64,000 nt of DNA from an uncultured Prevotella sp. (GCA_947170265.1 CAMVSV010000008.1:18398-82397); one strand, 5' to 3'. Numbered from the stretch's first letter, positions 27,133 to 35,591 are shown. Translations and numbers: made by a program. Notes: generated by a model not told the origin, from the sequence alone.

Positions 27133-27858
27133 TCAGCTGAAAACGCTCCTCACCACGCTCAACGACTGCATGTCGGGCATCTGCGGCAGGTGCAGCCGGT
27201 AGTACCACAGCACAATGTCGGTTATGCGGTTGCGCTCGTCGTGCGACATGCGGAAGAGATGCATCGTGTCAAACGTCATGCGCATGAGCGTTACTATGCG
27301 CGATGCCTCCACAGGCTCGAGCACGTCGGCGTGAATAGGAGCCATATTCACGAACTGGGCACTGCGCAGGTCAAACCAGCATCCGTCCTCATAGTCGTCT
27401 ACGTTTGGCAGGAACCCCACGAAGCGCGACATCCTTATCATGAAGACCAAATGAAAGTTGGCAAAGTCTGACTCCGAGGCATCATACCAACGTAGCGCTG
27501 TCTCTATATATTCAAACAACCCGTCGTTACGTTGCTCGCCTCGTGTGGCATGATAGAGAAACTCAGCGAGAAACAATGCCACCGACAGCTTGGACCCATC
27601 AAAGGGAATGCTCGTGTAGGGCTGAAGCAGCCTCACGTCGCGCAGACGCTGCAACTCCATCTTCTGTCGATAGTCAAACTCAATCTCCAGGAGTGACAAC
27701 GGCTGAAAGAGCTGACGTTTGAGCTTGCCCTTCTGGGTCTTCGGCATGCGCATGGCAAACGAAAGCCTGCCGTGGCTCTCGGTAAGCATGTCGACAATCA
27801 TTCCCGAGTCGCCATACTTCAGCATGTGCAGCACTATGGCTCGCGATTTCTCTAACAT
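27133..27858 (-). CDS. recO: DNA repair protein RecO
   Basis: About 241 residues. The N-terminal OB-fold begins MLEKSRAIVLHMLKYGDSG, followed by VDMLTESHGRLSFAMR and the helical part with LFLAEFLYHATR. RecO loads RecA with RecF/RecR in gap repair. The ATG at 27858 is chosen; the frame stays open 168 bp farther upstream but that part runs through the promoter and into the opposing tRNA promoter. It converges on the PagL-like gene with 30 bp between stops. Confidence 0.9.
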   Translation of the reverse strand: MLEKSRAIVLHMLKYGDSGMIVDMLTESHGRLSFAMRMPKTQKGKLKRQLFQPLSLLEIEFDYRQKMELQRLRDVRLLQPYTSIPFDGSKLSVALFLAEFLYHATRGEQRNDGLFEYIETALRWYDASESDFANFHLVFMIRMSRFVGFLPNVDDYEDGCWFDLRSAQFVNMAPIHADVLEPVEASRIVTLMRMTFDTMHLFRMSHDERNRITDIVLWYYRLHLPQMPDMQSLSVVRSVFS

Positions 27859-27902
27859 ATTCAAATAATAAGAAAACATTCCGCAGCGTGCAGAAAGTAA
27901 TG

Positions 27903-27910
27903 CAAAAGTA
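27903..27910 (-). promoter_or_regulatory. Candidate -7 element of recO
   Basis: TACTTTTG on the minus strand (27910-27903) fits TAnnTTTG and lies 44 nt before the recO ATG. No well-spaced TTTG is seen upstream. It is back to back with the tRNA-Glu promoter at 27949-27980. Confidence 0.5.
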
Positions 27911-27948
27911 CAAAAACACACCCTTTTGCGAAAATTATTCAGCAAAAA

Positions 27949-27980
27949 TTTGCAGGAACAAAAGGAAATACATACCTTTG
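27949..27980 (+). promoter_or_regulatory. Promoter of tRNA-Glu (and probably rpsT)
   Basis: TTTG (27949-27952), a 20-nt spacer and TACCTTTG (27973-27980) form an excellent Bacteroidota promoter 63 bp before the tRNA. No terminator is seen between the tRNA and rpsT, so read-through into rpsT is likely. Confidence 0.78.
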
Positions 27981-28043
27981 CACCGCTAAAAAGCGAAGTA
28001 GCAATGCAAGGCATGATGCCCGGCACTACAAGCTAAAGGCAAT

Positions 28044-28118
28044 GGTCCCTTCGTCTATCGGCTAGGACGAGAGATTTTCATTCTCTAAAGAGGAGTTCGA
28101 CTCTCCTAGGGACTACCA
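28044..28118 (+). tRNA. tRNA-Glu (anticodon TTC)
   Basis: The acceptor strand GGTCCCT (28044-28050) pairs with AGGGACT (28108-28114, one G-T wobble). The D arm contains TCGGCTAGGACGA, the anticodon arm AGAGA-TTTTCAT-TCTCT puts TTC at 28077-28079, and the T arm has GGAGTTCGACTCTCC. The 3' ACCA (28115-28118) is encoded. Confidence 0.95.
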
Positions 28119-28298
28119 TCATGAATCCGCCATCTGCGCAGCGATGCGCTACCAGTAGCAATGCTGGGACAAGGGTGACGGAAAATTTTGTAGAAAGAGG
28201 TAAACGCTTCTTCTGCGGAATTTGCCCAGGGCGGTCGTAGACGCAAGACCCACAGGCTTCGATTAATCAACAATTTATTAAAAAAACAACAAAAAACA
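28119..28298 (+). other. Possible structured leader between tRNA-Glu and rpsT
   Basis: This 180-bp stretch carries no ORF. It holds a tight GNRA-type hairpin GCGCA-GCGA-TGCGC (28136-28149) and further GC-rich patches (CTGGGACAAGGGTGACGG, GCCCAGGGCGGTCG) before an A-rich run into the rpsT ATG. It may be a ribosomal-protein S20 leader or simply tRNA trailer; no known family is recognised. Confidence 0.35.
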
Positions 28299-28553
28299 AT
28301 GGCAAATCACAAATCATCTCTGAAGAGAATTCGTCAGACCAAGACAAGAAACGAGCACAACCGCTACTATGCTAAGACCATGCGCAACGCAGTGCGCAAG
28401 CTCCGTGCAACAAAAGACAAGGACGAGGCAGTGAAACTCTATCCCCTCGTGCAGAAGATGCTCGACAAACTGGCTAAGACAAACATTATCCACAAGAACA
28501 AGGCTGCAAACCTCAAGTCAAGTCTTTGCGCACATATCGCAAAGCTGGGATAA
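28299..28553 (+). CDS. rpsT: 30S ribosomal protein S20 (bS20)
   Basis: An 84-residue basic helical protein with the S20 pattern: [18 protein letters not shown] at the start, [19 protein letters not shown] in the middle and [15 protein letters not shown] near the end. It binds 16S rRNA at the base of the body. It lies downstream of tRNA-Glu, probably in the same transcript, and is followed by a clear terminator. Confidence 0.96.
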   Translation: MANHKSSLKRIRQTKTRNEHNRYYAKTMRNAVRKLRATKDKDEAVKLYPLVQKMLDKLAKTNIIHKNKAANLKSSLCAHIAKLG

Positions 28554-28602
28554 TGCCGGCAAGACAACGAATTTATTCAAAACAAACTACATTCTATATT
28601 CT

Positions 28603-28636
28603 AAAGAGTCACAATCGCAAGGTTGTGGCTCTTTTT
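28603..28636 (+). terminator. rpsT terminator
   Basis: AAAGAGTCACAATC (28603-28616) pairs with GGTTGTGGCTCTTT (28621-28634, one G-T pair) across GCAA, and a run of eight T follows. It lies 50 bp after the rpsT stop. Confidence 0.88.
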
Positions 28637-28659
28637 TTTGTTCTTTGCTGGAGGCTGTG

Positions 28660-28870
28660 GAAGTTTGAAAATATGGGTTTGAAATATCAAAAATCAAAGT
28701 TTCACACCCCCGTTTTTCAAAAGAGCCACTTTCGCGTTTCAAAAGAGCCACTTTTACACTCCAAAAGAGCCTCTTTCGCACTCCAAAAGAGCCTCTTTTG
28801 GAAAGCAAAAGTGCCACCTTTGCAACTCTCTGAGCCACAGATATTTACAAAGGGTTTGAAAACACCTTCC
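28660..28870. repeat. Dispersed palindrome-array element, copy 2 (22-bp period, type A)
   Basis: Five 22-bp units occupy 28718-28739, 28740-28761, 28762-28783, 28784-28805 and 28806-28827, with cores AAAAGAGCCACTTT, AAAAGAGCCTCTTT(T) and AAAAGTGCCACCTTT. The orientation is opposite to copy 1. The 28660-28717 flank (with ATCAAAAATCAAAG) parallels the 3' flank of the other copies. It sits between the rpsT terminator and the gyrB promoter. Confidence 0.85.
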
Positions 28871-28955
28871 AGGGTGTGGCTTTTCCGTATCAAAAATCAA
28901 AGTAATCTTTCGTTTTTTCAAGCGAAAAATATTTCGTCGTTTCATGGATTTTTCG

Positions 28956-28963
28956 TAAATTTG
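28956..28963 (+). promoter_or_regulatory. Candidate -7 element of gyrB
   Basis: TAAATTTG fits TAnnTTTG and lies 32 nt before the gyrB ATG. The -33 half is not clear in the AT-rich sequence upstream. Confidence 0.5.
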
Positions 28964-28995
28964 CATGTTAATTTTTTGCAAGAATAATCTCAATT

Positions 28996-30960
28996 ATGCA
29001 GAACGAACAGAATAACTATTCCGCCAGTAACATTCAGGTGCTCGAAGGTCTGGAAGCAGTGCGCAAGCGCCCGGCTATGTATATTGGCGACATTAGCGAG
29101 AAGGGTCTTCACCACCTCGTTAACGAAACCGTAGACAACTCTATTGACGAAGCCATGGCTGGCTATTGCACACACATAGAGGTGACAATCAACGAAGACA
29201 ACTCCATAACAGTGGAAGACAACGGTCGAGGCATACCCGTTGACGAGCATGAGAAACTGCACAAGAGCGCCCTCGAAGTGGTGATGACAGTGCTCCATGC
29301 CGGCGGAAAGTTCGACAAAGGCTCCTACAAGGTCAGCGGAGGCTTGCACGGTGTTGGTGTGTCGTGTGTGAATGCACTCTCCACCCACATGCTCTCTCAG
29401 GTCTATCGCGACGGAAAGATATATCAGCAGGAATACGAGCGAGGCATACCCCTCTATCCCGTGAAGGTGGTGGGCGACACCGACAAGCGAGGCACCCGTC
29501 AGCAGTTCTGGCCCGACGGCACCATTTTCACCACCACTGAATACAAGTACGACATCATTGCGCGCCGTATGCGCGAGCTTGCCTTCCTCAATGCCGGCAT
29601 AACCATCACGCTTACCGACCTCCGTCCCGACGAGGATGGCAACGTGAGGAAGCCCGAGGTGTTCCATGCAAAGGAAGGTCTCAAGGAGTTTGTGCGCTAT
29701 GTAGACCGTCACCGCACATCCATCATAGGCGAGCCCATCTGCCTGAAGACCGAGAAAGATGGAGTGCCCATCGAAATTGCGCTGCTCTACAACAGCGACT
29801 ACAGCGAGAACATCCATTCCTATGTCAACAACATCAACACAATAGAAGGCGGTACCCACCTTACCGGTTTCCGCATAGCCCTCGCCCGCACGTTGAAGAA
29901 ATATGCCGACGAAGACGACTCTCTGCGCAAGCAGATAGAGAAAGCCAAGATTGAAGTGGCACAAGATGACTTCCGCGAGGGACTCACTGCCATCATCTCG
30001 GTGAAGGTAGCCGAACCGCAGTTTGAAGGACAGACCAAGACCAAGCTTGGCAACAGCGAGGTGAACGGAGCCGTTCAGAAAGCCGTGGGAGAAGCCATGA
30101 CCAACTATCTCGAAGAGCATCCCAAGGAAGCAAAGATGATTTGCGAAAAGGTGATACTTGCAGCCATAGCACGCGTGGCAGCACGCAAGGCACGGGAGAG
30201 TGTTCAGCGCAAGAACGTGATGAGTGGCGGTGGACTGCCCGGCAAGCTTGCCGACTGTTCGAACAAAGACCCCAAGCAGTGTGAGATATTCCTCGTGGAG
30301 GGTGACTCTGCCGGTGGTTCTGCCAAGCAAGGCCGCGACCGCTATACGCAAGCCATACTGCCGCTCCGAGGAAAAATCCTCAACGTGGAGAAAGTGCAGT
30401 GGCACCGAGTGTTTGAAGCCGAGAGCGTGATGAACATCATACAGAGCATAGGTGTGCGCTTCGGTGTGGATGGTGAAGACGACCGTCAGGCCAATATCGA
30501 GAAGCTTCGCTACGACAAGATAATAATCATGACCGATGCCGATGTCGATGGCTCTCACATCGACACCCTCATCATGACACTCTTCTACCGCTTCATGCCG
30601 AAGGTTATAGAAGACGGGCACCTGTATATAGCTACTCCGCCGCTCTATAAGTGTACCTACAAGAAGAACTCGGAATACTGCTACACCGAGCAGCAGCGAC
30701 AGGCATTCATCGACAAGTATGTAGCAGGCGACGAGAATGCTGCAGCTCTCCACACACAGCGCTACAAAGGTCTCGGTGAGATGAACCCTGAGCAGCTCTG
30801 GGAAACTACGATGGATCCCTCCTCACGCCTTCTCAAGCAGGTAACGATAGAGAATGCTGCCGAAGCCGACGAGATTTTCTCAATGCTCATGGGCGACGAT
30901 GTGGAGCCACGCCGCGAATTTATCGAGAAGCACGCCACATACGCCAACATTGATGCGTAA
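28996..30960 (+). CDS. gyrB: DNA gyrase subunit B
   Basis: A 654-residue type IIA topoisomerase ATPase subunit that introduces negative supercoils with GyrA. GHKL motifs: NETVDNSIDEAMAGY (about 43-57), VEDNGRGIP (about 73-81) and VSGGLHGVGVSCVNALS (about 112-128). The TOPRIM domain has VEGDSAGGSAKQGRD (about 434-448) and MTDADVDGSHIDTL (about 510-523). The C-terminal KATYANIDA-like end and length fit GyrB rather than ParE. Monocistronic, closed by a strong hairpin. Confidence 0.95.
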   Translation: MQNEQNNYSASNIQVLEGLEAVRKRPAMYIGDISEKGLHHLVNETVDNSIDEAMAGYCTHIEVTINEDNSITVEDNGRGIPVDEHEKLHKSALEVVMTVLHAGGKFDKGSYKVSGGLHGVGVSCVNALSTHMLSQVYRDGKIYQQEYERGIPLYPVKVVGDTDKRGTRQQFWPDGTIFTTTEYKYDIIARRMRELAFLNAGITITLTDLRPDEDGNVRKPEVFHAKEGLKEFVRYVDRHRTSIIGEPICLKTEKDGVPIEIALLYNSDYSENIHSYVNNINTIEGGTHLTGFRIALARTLKKYADEDDSLRKQIEKAKIEVAQDDFREGLTAIISVKVAEPQFEGQTKTKLGNSEVNGAVQKAVGEAMTNYLEEHPKEAKMICEKVILAAIARVAARKARESVQRKNVMSGGGLPGKLADCSNKDPKQCEIFLVEGDSAGGSAKQGRDRYTQAILPLRGKILNVEKVQWHRVFEAESVMNIIQSIGVRFGVDGEDDRQANIEKLRYDKIIIMTDADVDGSHIDTLIMTLFYRFMPKVIEDGHLYIATPPLYKCTYKKNSEYCYTEQQRQAFIDKYVAGDENAAALHTQRYKGLGEMNPEQLWETTMDPSSRLLKQVTIENAAEADEIFSMLMGDDVEPRREFIEKHATYANIDA

Positions 30961-30993
30961 CAAAACGACCCCAGTGGGTTAAAGACATAAAAA

Positions 30994-31032
30994 AAACAGC
31001 CGCTTGCGACAGTTCGCAAGCGGCTGTTTTTT
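30994..31032. terminator. Bidirectional terminator between gyrB and the DUF3109 gene
   Basis: AACAGCCGCTTGCGA (30995-31009) pairs with TCGCAAGCGGCTGTT (31014-31028) across CAGT, with A-run and T-run on the two sides. It serves convergent gyrB and the tsaB-to-DUF3109 operon. Confidence 0.92.
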
Positions 31033-31044
31033 ATATATAGTTGC

Positions 31045-31656
31045 CTATTCTTCTCCATTCTTTTCCCTTTCCTCCAGACAGGCAGCGGTGAGGCTGAGCT
31101 CCTCATACCACTCTTTGCCGAAACGGCGGATGAGAGGCTCTTTCAGGAACTGCCATACCGGCATGTTGAGCTTCTTGCCAAGCGCACGGGCATCCTTGCA
31201 CACGTCCCACTGATGGTAGTTGAGAGCCACCATGCCGTTGCTCAGCCGTTTCTCGCGAATGGGGTAGAGGGCACACGAGATGGGCTTTATGAAGGAGGTC
31301 TTGCCGCTGCGGCATGCTTTCTCCAGCGCACACAGGCACTTGTCGCCGTCGTAGCAGGTGAAAACGCAGTCCTTGCCGGCAACGATGCTTGTCACGAGGT
31401 CACCGTCGCGGTCGCTGTAAGCTACACCCTGACGGTCTATCACCGATTGTGCCGATGCCGAGAGGTCGCTCCACACTTCGCCAAGCGACTCTTCTATCGA
31501 TGCAATCTCGTCCAAGGTGACGGGTGCGCCTGCATCGCCTTCAATGCAGCATATGCCTTTGCACTTTTCGTAGTCGCAGCAGAAGTGCTCGGTAAAGATG
31601 TCGGGCGAGAGCAGAACGTCGCCCACTTGTATTATCGGCAGCATGTGTCTTACCAT
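31045..31656 (-). CDS. DUF3109 family cysteine-rich protein
   Basis: A 203-residue soluble protein of a Bacteroidota-typical family. The N-terminal part has clustered cysteines (CCDYEKCKGICCIEGDAG, about 26-43) and more follow (CVFTCYDGDKCLCALEKAC, about 110-128), suggesting Zn or Fe-S binding as in YkgJ-like proteins. It has no signal peptide. The function is unknown. It overlaps the 3' end of ung by 7 bp and ends the operon. Confidence 0.85.
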   Translation of the reverse strand: MVRHMLPIIQVGDVLLSPDIFTEHFCCDYEKCKGICCIEGDAGAPVTLDEIASIEESLGEVWSDLSASAQSVIDRQGVAYSDRDGDLVTSIVAGKDCVFTCYDGDKCLCALEKACRSGKTSFIKPISCALYPIREKRLSNGMVALNYHQWDVCKDARALGKKLNMPVWQFLKEPLIRRFGKEWYEELSLTAACLEEREKNGEE

Positions 31657-32315
31657 TCTATAGGTGTTTGATTGTGACTTTCAAGATAGGCGTTGCAGCG
31701 AGAAAACTGATGCTGCCCGAACCATCCGCCTCGGTTGGCAGAGAGAGGTGAGGGATGCACGGACTCAATCACGAGGTGTTTCTCAGCCGGTATCATGCTT
31801 TTCTTGCTGCGGGCAAAGCCGCCCCAGAGCATGAACACCAGATGGCTGCGCTCGGAGGCGAGACGGCTGATGGCGGCATCGGTGAACTGTTGCCACCCTA
31901 TGGCGGCATGGCTGTTGGCTTGATGGGCTCTCACGGTGAGTGTGGCATTGAGCAGCAGCACCCCCTGCTGTGCCCATCGCGTGAGGTTTCCGCTCATGGG
32001 AATGTCGGTGCCGAGGTCTGCATGTATCTCCTTGAAAATGTTCTGCAGCGATGGTGGGAATGCCACACCGTCGCACACTGAGAAGCTCAGTCCGTGGGCC
32101 TGTGACGGCTCATGGTAGGGGTCTTGACCTATGATTACTACCTTCACCTTGTCAAACGGACACAGGTTGAAGGCGTTGAAGATGAGTCTTCCCGGTGGAT
32201 AGCAGGTGTAGGTGGCATATTCCCTGCGCACCGTCTCGGTGAGTTTCTGGAAGTAGGGCTTGTCAAACTCACTGCTCAGCTGTTGCTTCCAGCTGTCTTC
32301 TATGTCTACATTCAT
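31650..32315 (-). CDS. ung: Uracil-DNA glycosylase
   Basis: A 221-residue family 1 enzyme that removes uracil from DNA. The catalytic water-activating motif is VIIGQDPYHEPSQAHGLSF (about 60-78, Asp in GQDPYH), the Leu-loop motif HPSPLSANRGGWFG lies near residue 187, and VLLLNATLTVR is the uracil pocket strand. Normal length. In operon with rimM and DUF3109. With dut elsewhere in the window, both arms of uracil avoidance are present. Confidence 0.96.
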   Translation of the reverse strand: MNVDIEDSWKQQLSSEFDKPYFQKLTETVRREYATYTCYPPGRLIFNAFNLCPFDKVKVVIIGQDPYHEPSQAHGLSFSVCDGVAFPPSLQNIFKEIHADLGTDIPMSGNLTRWAQQGVLLLNATLTVRAHQANSHAAIGWQQFTDAAISRLASERSHLVFMLWGGFARSKKSMIPAEKHLVIESVHPSPLSANRGGWFGQHQFSRCNAYLESHNQTPIEW

Positions 32316-32382
32316 GATTGTCTGAGTTGTGGAAATTTAAGGTAAAGGCATCAGTGACATTGTCTGGCATGCCACAGCAATG

Positions 32383-32898
32383 TCAGAGCAGACCCGCGGG
32401 AATGACGGTGGTGAGGGTCTGTGTGTCGGGGTTGATGTCGGTGATGAGCTCCTCTGATGCGGGTATGAGCAGCTCGGTGCCATCTTCACCTTTTACCTCG
32501 AAGAGAGTGTTGATGGTGGAGTCGTCGATGGCGGTGATTGTCCCCACGGTGTTGCCTGTGCCGGCATCCATGAGCTTGAACCCGATTATTTGCGAGAGTG
32601 AGATGTCTTCCGACGTGTCGGCGGCAATGCTCCGTGGAAAGAACACGTTGCAGTCGGTGAGTGTCTGTGCCTTTTGCGGCGTGTCAATGTCGGTGAATTT
32701 CATTATTGCCACGGAATCGTTCTTGAAGCGGTATTCGTCGATGAAGAACGGCACGAGAATGCCGTCGATGTCGAGCACGAGATAGTCGGCATCGGCAGTG
32801 TCGAAGATGTCGTCGGTGAACTGCATGGTCACCTCGCCTCTCACTCCGTGGGTCTTTCCTATCCGTCCGATTTTATATACGTCGCTGGGTCTTATCAT
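32383..32898 (-). CDS. rimM: Ribosome maturation factor RimM
   Basis: A 171-residue protein with the N-terminal RimM beta-barrel (VYKIGRIGKTHGVRGEVTM, about 7-25) and the PRC-barrel-like C-terminal half (IGFKLMDAGTGNTVGTITAI ... VKGEDGTELLIPASEEL). RimM binds S19 and helps 30S head assembly. Here it lies between murA and ung, not next to trmD as in Proteobacteria. Confidence 0.94.
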   Translation of the reverse strand: MIRPSDVYKIGRIGKTHGVRGEVTMQFTDDIFDTADADYLVLDIDGILVPFFIDEYRFKNDSVAIMKFTDIDTPQKAQTLTDCNVFFPRSIAADTSEDISLSQIIGFKLMDAGTGNTVGTITAIDDSTINTLFEVKGEDGTELLIPASEELITDINPDTQTLTTVIPAGLL

Positions 32899-32923
32899 GG
32901 TGGGGGTGATGGGAGTTGTGGTA

Positions 32924-34234
32924 TTAAAGTTCCTTGCGGGTTATCCTTGCACCGAGGGCATTTAGCCTGTGCTCTATGTCTTCATATCCGCGGTCTATCT
33001 GCGCAATGTTGTCAATGCGCGATGTGCCGTTGGCACTCATGGCGGCTATGAGCAGGGCTATGCCGGCACGGATGTCGGGACTCGTCATGCGTCCGGCGCG
33101 GAGCCGGCGTGAGTGGTCGTTGCCCACCACTACGGCGCGGTGTGGGTCGCAGAGTATGATTTGTGCTCCCATGTCGGTGAGCTTGTCAGTGAAGAACAGT
33201 CGGCTCTCAAACATTTTCTGATGGAAGAGCACGCTGCCCCGTGCCTGTGTGGCTACCACGATGAGCACCGAGAGAAGGTCGGGTGTCAGTCCGGGCCAAG
33301 GTGCATCGGCAAGGGTCATTATAGAGCCGTCGATGAACGAATCTACCTCGTAGTGTTCCTGTCGTGGTATGAACAGGTCGTCACCGTCGACCTCGATTTT
33401 CACTCCCAGCCTTCTGAACGCATCGGGTATGATTCCGAGGTTTTCTATTGATACGTCTTTTATTCTCACTCCGTCGCCCACCATGGCTGCCATGCCGATG
33501 AACGAGCCTACTTCAATCATGTCGGGCAGCAGTGTGTGTGTGGTGCCGTGAAGCTGCTCCACTCCTTCTATGGTGAGCAGGTTGGATGAGATGCCGCTGA
33601 TGCGTGCTCCCATGCTGTTGAGCATCTTGCAGAGTTGTTGTATGTATGGCTCGCAGGCAGCATTGTAGATGGTTGTGGTGCCTTTGGCAAGCACTGCCGC
33701 CATTATGATGTTGGCGGTGCCGGTGACAGATGCTTCGTCGAGCACCATGTAGGTTCCTTGAAGCTGGGGTGAGGAAATCTCGTAGACGTTGCGCCCTTCA
33801 ACGTGGTGGAAGGTGGCACCGAGGTTATGGAGTCCGAGGAAGTGGGTGTCAAGGCGGCGACGTCCAATCTTGTCGCCTCCGGGCTTTGCCACCGTGGCCT
33901 TGCCATAGCGTCCGAGCAGCGGACCTATGGTGAGCACGCTTCCGCGGAGCGATGAGCATTTCTTTACGAACTCGTCGCTGGAGAGATAGTCAAGATTGAG
34001 GTTGTCGGCGGTGAAGGCATAGCATCCCTTGGAGTGGCGTTCCACTTTCACTCCCATCTCCTCGAGCAGGTGTATGAGGTTCTTCACGTCGAGGATTTCC
34101 GGAATGTTGCTTATCGTCACGGTCTCGCTGGTGAGCAGCGTGGCGCATATCACCTGCAGCGACTCGTTCTTTGCGCCTTGCGGTGTGATGGTTCCCTTGA
34201 GCAGGTGCCCTCCTTCAATGATAAATGATTCCAT
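32924..34234 (-). CDS. murA: UDP-GlcNAc enolpyruvyl transferase MurA (Asp active-site form)
   Basis: A 436-residue enzyme making UDP-GlcNAc-enolpyruvate, the first committed step of peptidoglycan synthesis. Motifs: GAKNESLQVICATLL (about 20-34) and LPDMIEVGSFIGMAAM (about 232-247). The active-site loop reads PGGDKIGRRRLDTH (118-131): the usual catalytic cysteine (Cys115 in E. coli) is Asp121 here. The Cys-to-Asp form remains active in Mycobacterium and Chlamydia and is insensitive to fosfomycin. Third gene of the tsaB operon, between DUF4290 and rimM. Confidence 0.95.
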   Translation of the reverse strand: MESFIIEGGHLLKGTITPQGAKNESLQVICATLLTSETVTISNIPEILDVKNLIHLLEEMGVKVERHSKGCYAFTADNLNLDYLSSDEFVKKCSSLRGSVLTIGPLLGRYGKATVAKPGGDKIGRRRLDTHFLGLHNLGATFHHVEGRNVYEISSPQLQGTYMVLDEASVTGTANIIMAAVLAKGTTTIYNAACEPYIQQLCKMLNSMGARISGISSNLLTIEGVEQLHGTTHTLLPDMIEVGSFIGMAAMVGDGVRIKDVSIENLGIIPDAFRRLGVKIEVDGDDLFIPRQEHYEVDSFIDGSIMTLADAPWPGLTPDLLSVLIVVATQARGSVLFHQKMFESRLFFTDKLTDMGAQIILCDPHRAVVVGNDHSRRLRAGRMTSPDIRAGIALLIAAMSANGTSRIDNIAQIDRGYEDIEHRLNALGARITRKEL

Positions 34235-34255
34235 AAAATAGGCTTTGGTTGGTGG

Positions 34256-34858
34256 TTAGCGCTTGTTCTTCTTCTTGTTGTTGTCGCTAACCTCACGCAT
34301 GTTTATCTTTTCAAACTTGAAAGTGCCGAGGTCGAGCTGTATGCGGCCGTCGGTGTAGCGTGCCAGGTCGTCGGCTACTTTCTCGTCGGCAGCCGAGCCG
34401 TGGCTCCACTGCATCAGTGAGCGTTTCATCTGGTTGGCGGTCATGCACACGAGTGCGTCGCGTTCTTTTCCCGGCTCCATGGTCTTGAGCTTCTCAAAGA
34501 GCTCGAAAATCATCCTGCCGTAGTGTCTCACGGGTATATGCTGTGTGGGATAACCCAGTGGCTGTGGCTTGGTAGCCATGGTCAGTGCCTGATTGATGTC
34601 GTAGGGATAGTCGATGTCGAGCTGGAAACGGCTCATGATAGCCAGATGGTCCCACAGCTTGTGCTTGTAGTCTACGCTCTCCCGCTGTTGGGGATACATC
34701 CGGTCCATGATGCCGATGATAGTCTCGGCACATCGCTGACGCTGCTCCTTGGTGGGAAGCGTGATGGCGTGGTCAACCATTTTCTGTACCTCTCTGCCAT
34801 ATTCGGGCAAAGCGAGTTTCTCTCTTTGTGTGTTATAGTCTAATCCTTCTATGTTCAT
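34256..34858 (-). CDS. DUF4290 family protein
   Basis: A 200-residue soluble, mostly helical protein starting MNIEGLDYNTQREKLALPEYGR, a conserved opening of this Bacteroidota-specific family (first 20 residues are most conserved). The C-terminus is short and very basic (NNKKKNKR). There is no signal, membrane segment or catalytic motif. It precedes murA by 21 bp in this phylum's usual order, hinting at a wall- or growth-linked role. The function is unknown. Confidence 0.85.
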   Translation of the reverse strand: MNIEGLDYNTQREKLALPEYGREVQKMVDHAITLPTKEQRQRCAETIIGIMDRMYPQQRESVDYKHKLWDHLAIMSRFQLDIDYPYDINQALTMATKPQPLGYPTQHIPVRHYGRMIFELFEKLKTMEPGKERDALVCMTANQMKRSLMQWSHGSAADEKVADDLARYTDGRIQLDLGTFKFEKINMREVSDNNKKKNKR

Positions 34859-34898
34859 TATTTCTGTCTTAATGGACTCAATGGGTTGTTAGTGTTGC

Positions 34899-35591
34899 CT
34901 AAAGCAGTTTCTTTGGTGTCTTGGCTACGAAATCCTTGAGATAGAATGGCACAAAGTAAGCCACATCTTCAAATCTCTCATCAAAGAAACGACGCTCTGC
35001 CAGCGGCAGCATGTGCTTGGCAAGGGGCTCTATACCTTCTATATAGTGGGCATTGGGGTGGTTTATGGCTTCCATACATTTGCCGGCACCATTGCCAAAG
35101 AAATAAACGGGCTGCTTGTCAAGGTATTCGCGATAGGTATCGCTATCGACAACGTCTGCCTGTATGGGGCGCACCTCATGCAACGAGCGGTCGAACAGCT
35201 GGGCATAGACCTCCATCCTGCGCGCATCGATCATGGGACAGAGTAGTGCATCGGGCTCAATCTCCTCATGGTTGAGCAATACTGGCACGCACAGCAGCTC
35301 GAGTGTGGGCACGGCAATGAGCTTGAGGTCTCTGCCATAGCATACTCCCTTTGCCGTGGACACGCCTATGCGCAGTCCGGTGTAGCTTCCCGGGCCGCTG
35401 CTCACCGCCACGGCATCAAAGGGTATGGCATGGTTGTCGGTAAACGACATTGCCTCATCGACGAATACTCCCAGGTTAACGGCATGGTTGGGACCCTCGT
35501 GGTCTTCCTTTGAGAATATACATGCGCCATCCTGAGTCACAGCCACGGAACAAACGTCCGTACTTGTCTCTATATGTAGAATGCAGGACAT
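34899..35591 (-). CDS. tsaB: tRNA threonylcarbamoyladenosine biosynthesis protein TsaB
   Basis: A 230-residue ASKHA-fold protein that partners TsaD/TsaE in making t6A37 of ANN-decoding tRNAs. The N-terminus ILHIETSTDVCSVAV (about 4-18), DAVAVSSGPGSYTGLRIGVS (about 61-80) and CPMIDARRMEVYAQL (about 118-132) are diagnostic. First gene of a six-gene minus-strand operon. Confidence 0.95.
   Translation of the reverse strand: MSCILHIETSTDVCSVAVTQDGACIFSKEDHEGPNHAVNLGVFVDEAMSFTDNHAIPFDAVAVSSGPGSYTGLRIGVSTAKGVCYGRDLKLIAVPTLELLCVPVLLNHEEIEPDALLCPMIDARRMEVYAQLFDRSLHEVRPIQADVVDSDTYREYLDKQPVYFFGNGAGKCMEAINHPNAHYIEGIEPLAKHMLPLAERRFFDERFEDVAYFVPFYLKDFVAKTPKKLL

Noticed and set aside
27859..28026. N-terminal extension of RecO by 56 residues
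   Set aside because: The extension covers the recO -7 element and the divergent tRNA promoter, and the conserved RecO fold starts at MLEKSRAIVL.
28526..28987. A 153-codon frame downstream of rpsT
   Set aside because: It overlaps the rpsT end, crosses the rpsT terminator and runs through array copy 2; an artefact of repeat composition.
28990..30753. A 587-codon open frame antisense to gyrB
   Set aside because: A shadow frame caused by codon bias; gyrB motifs are intact on the plus strand and the antisense translation shows no family features.
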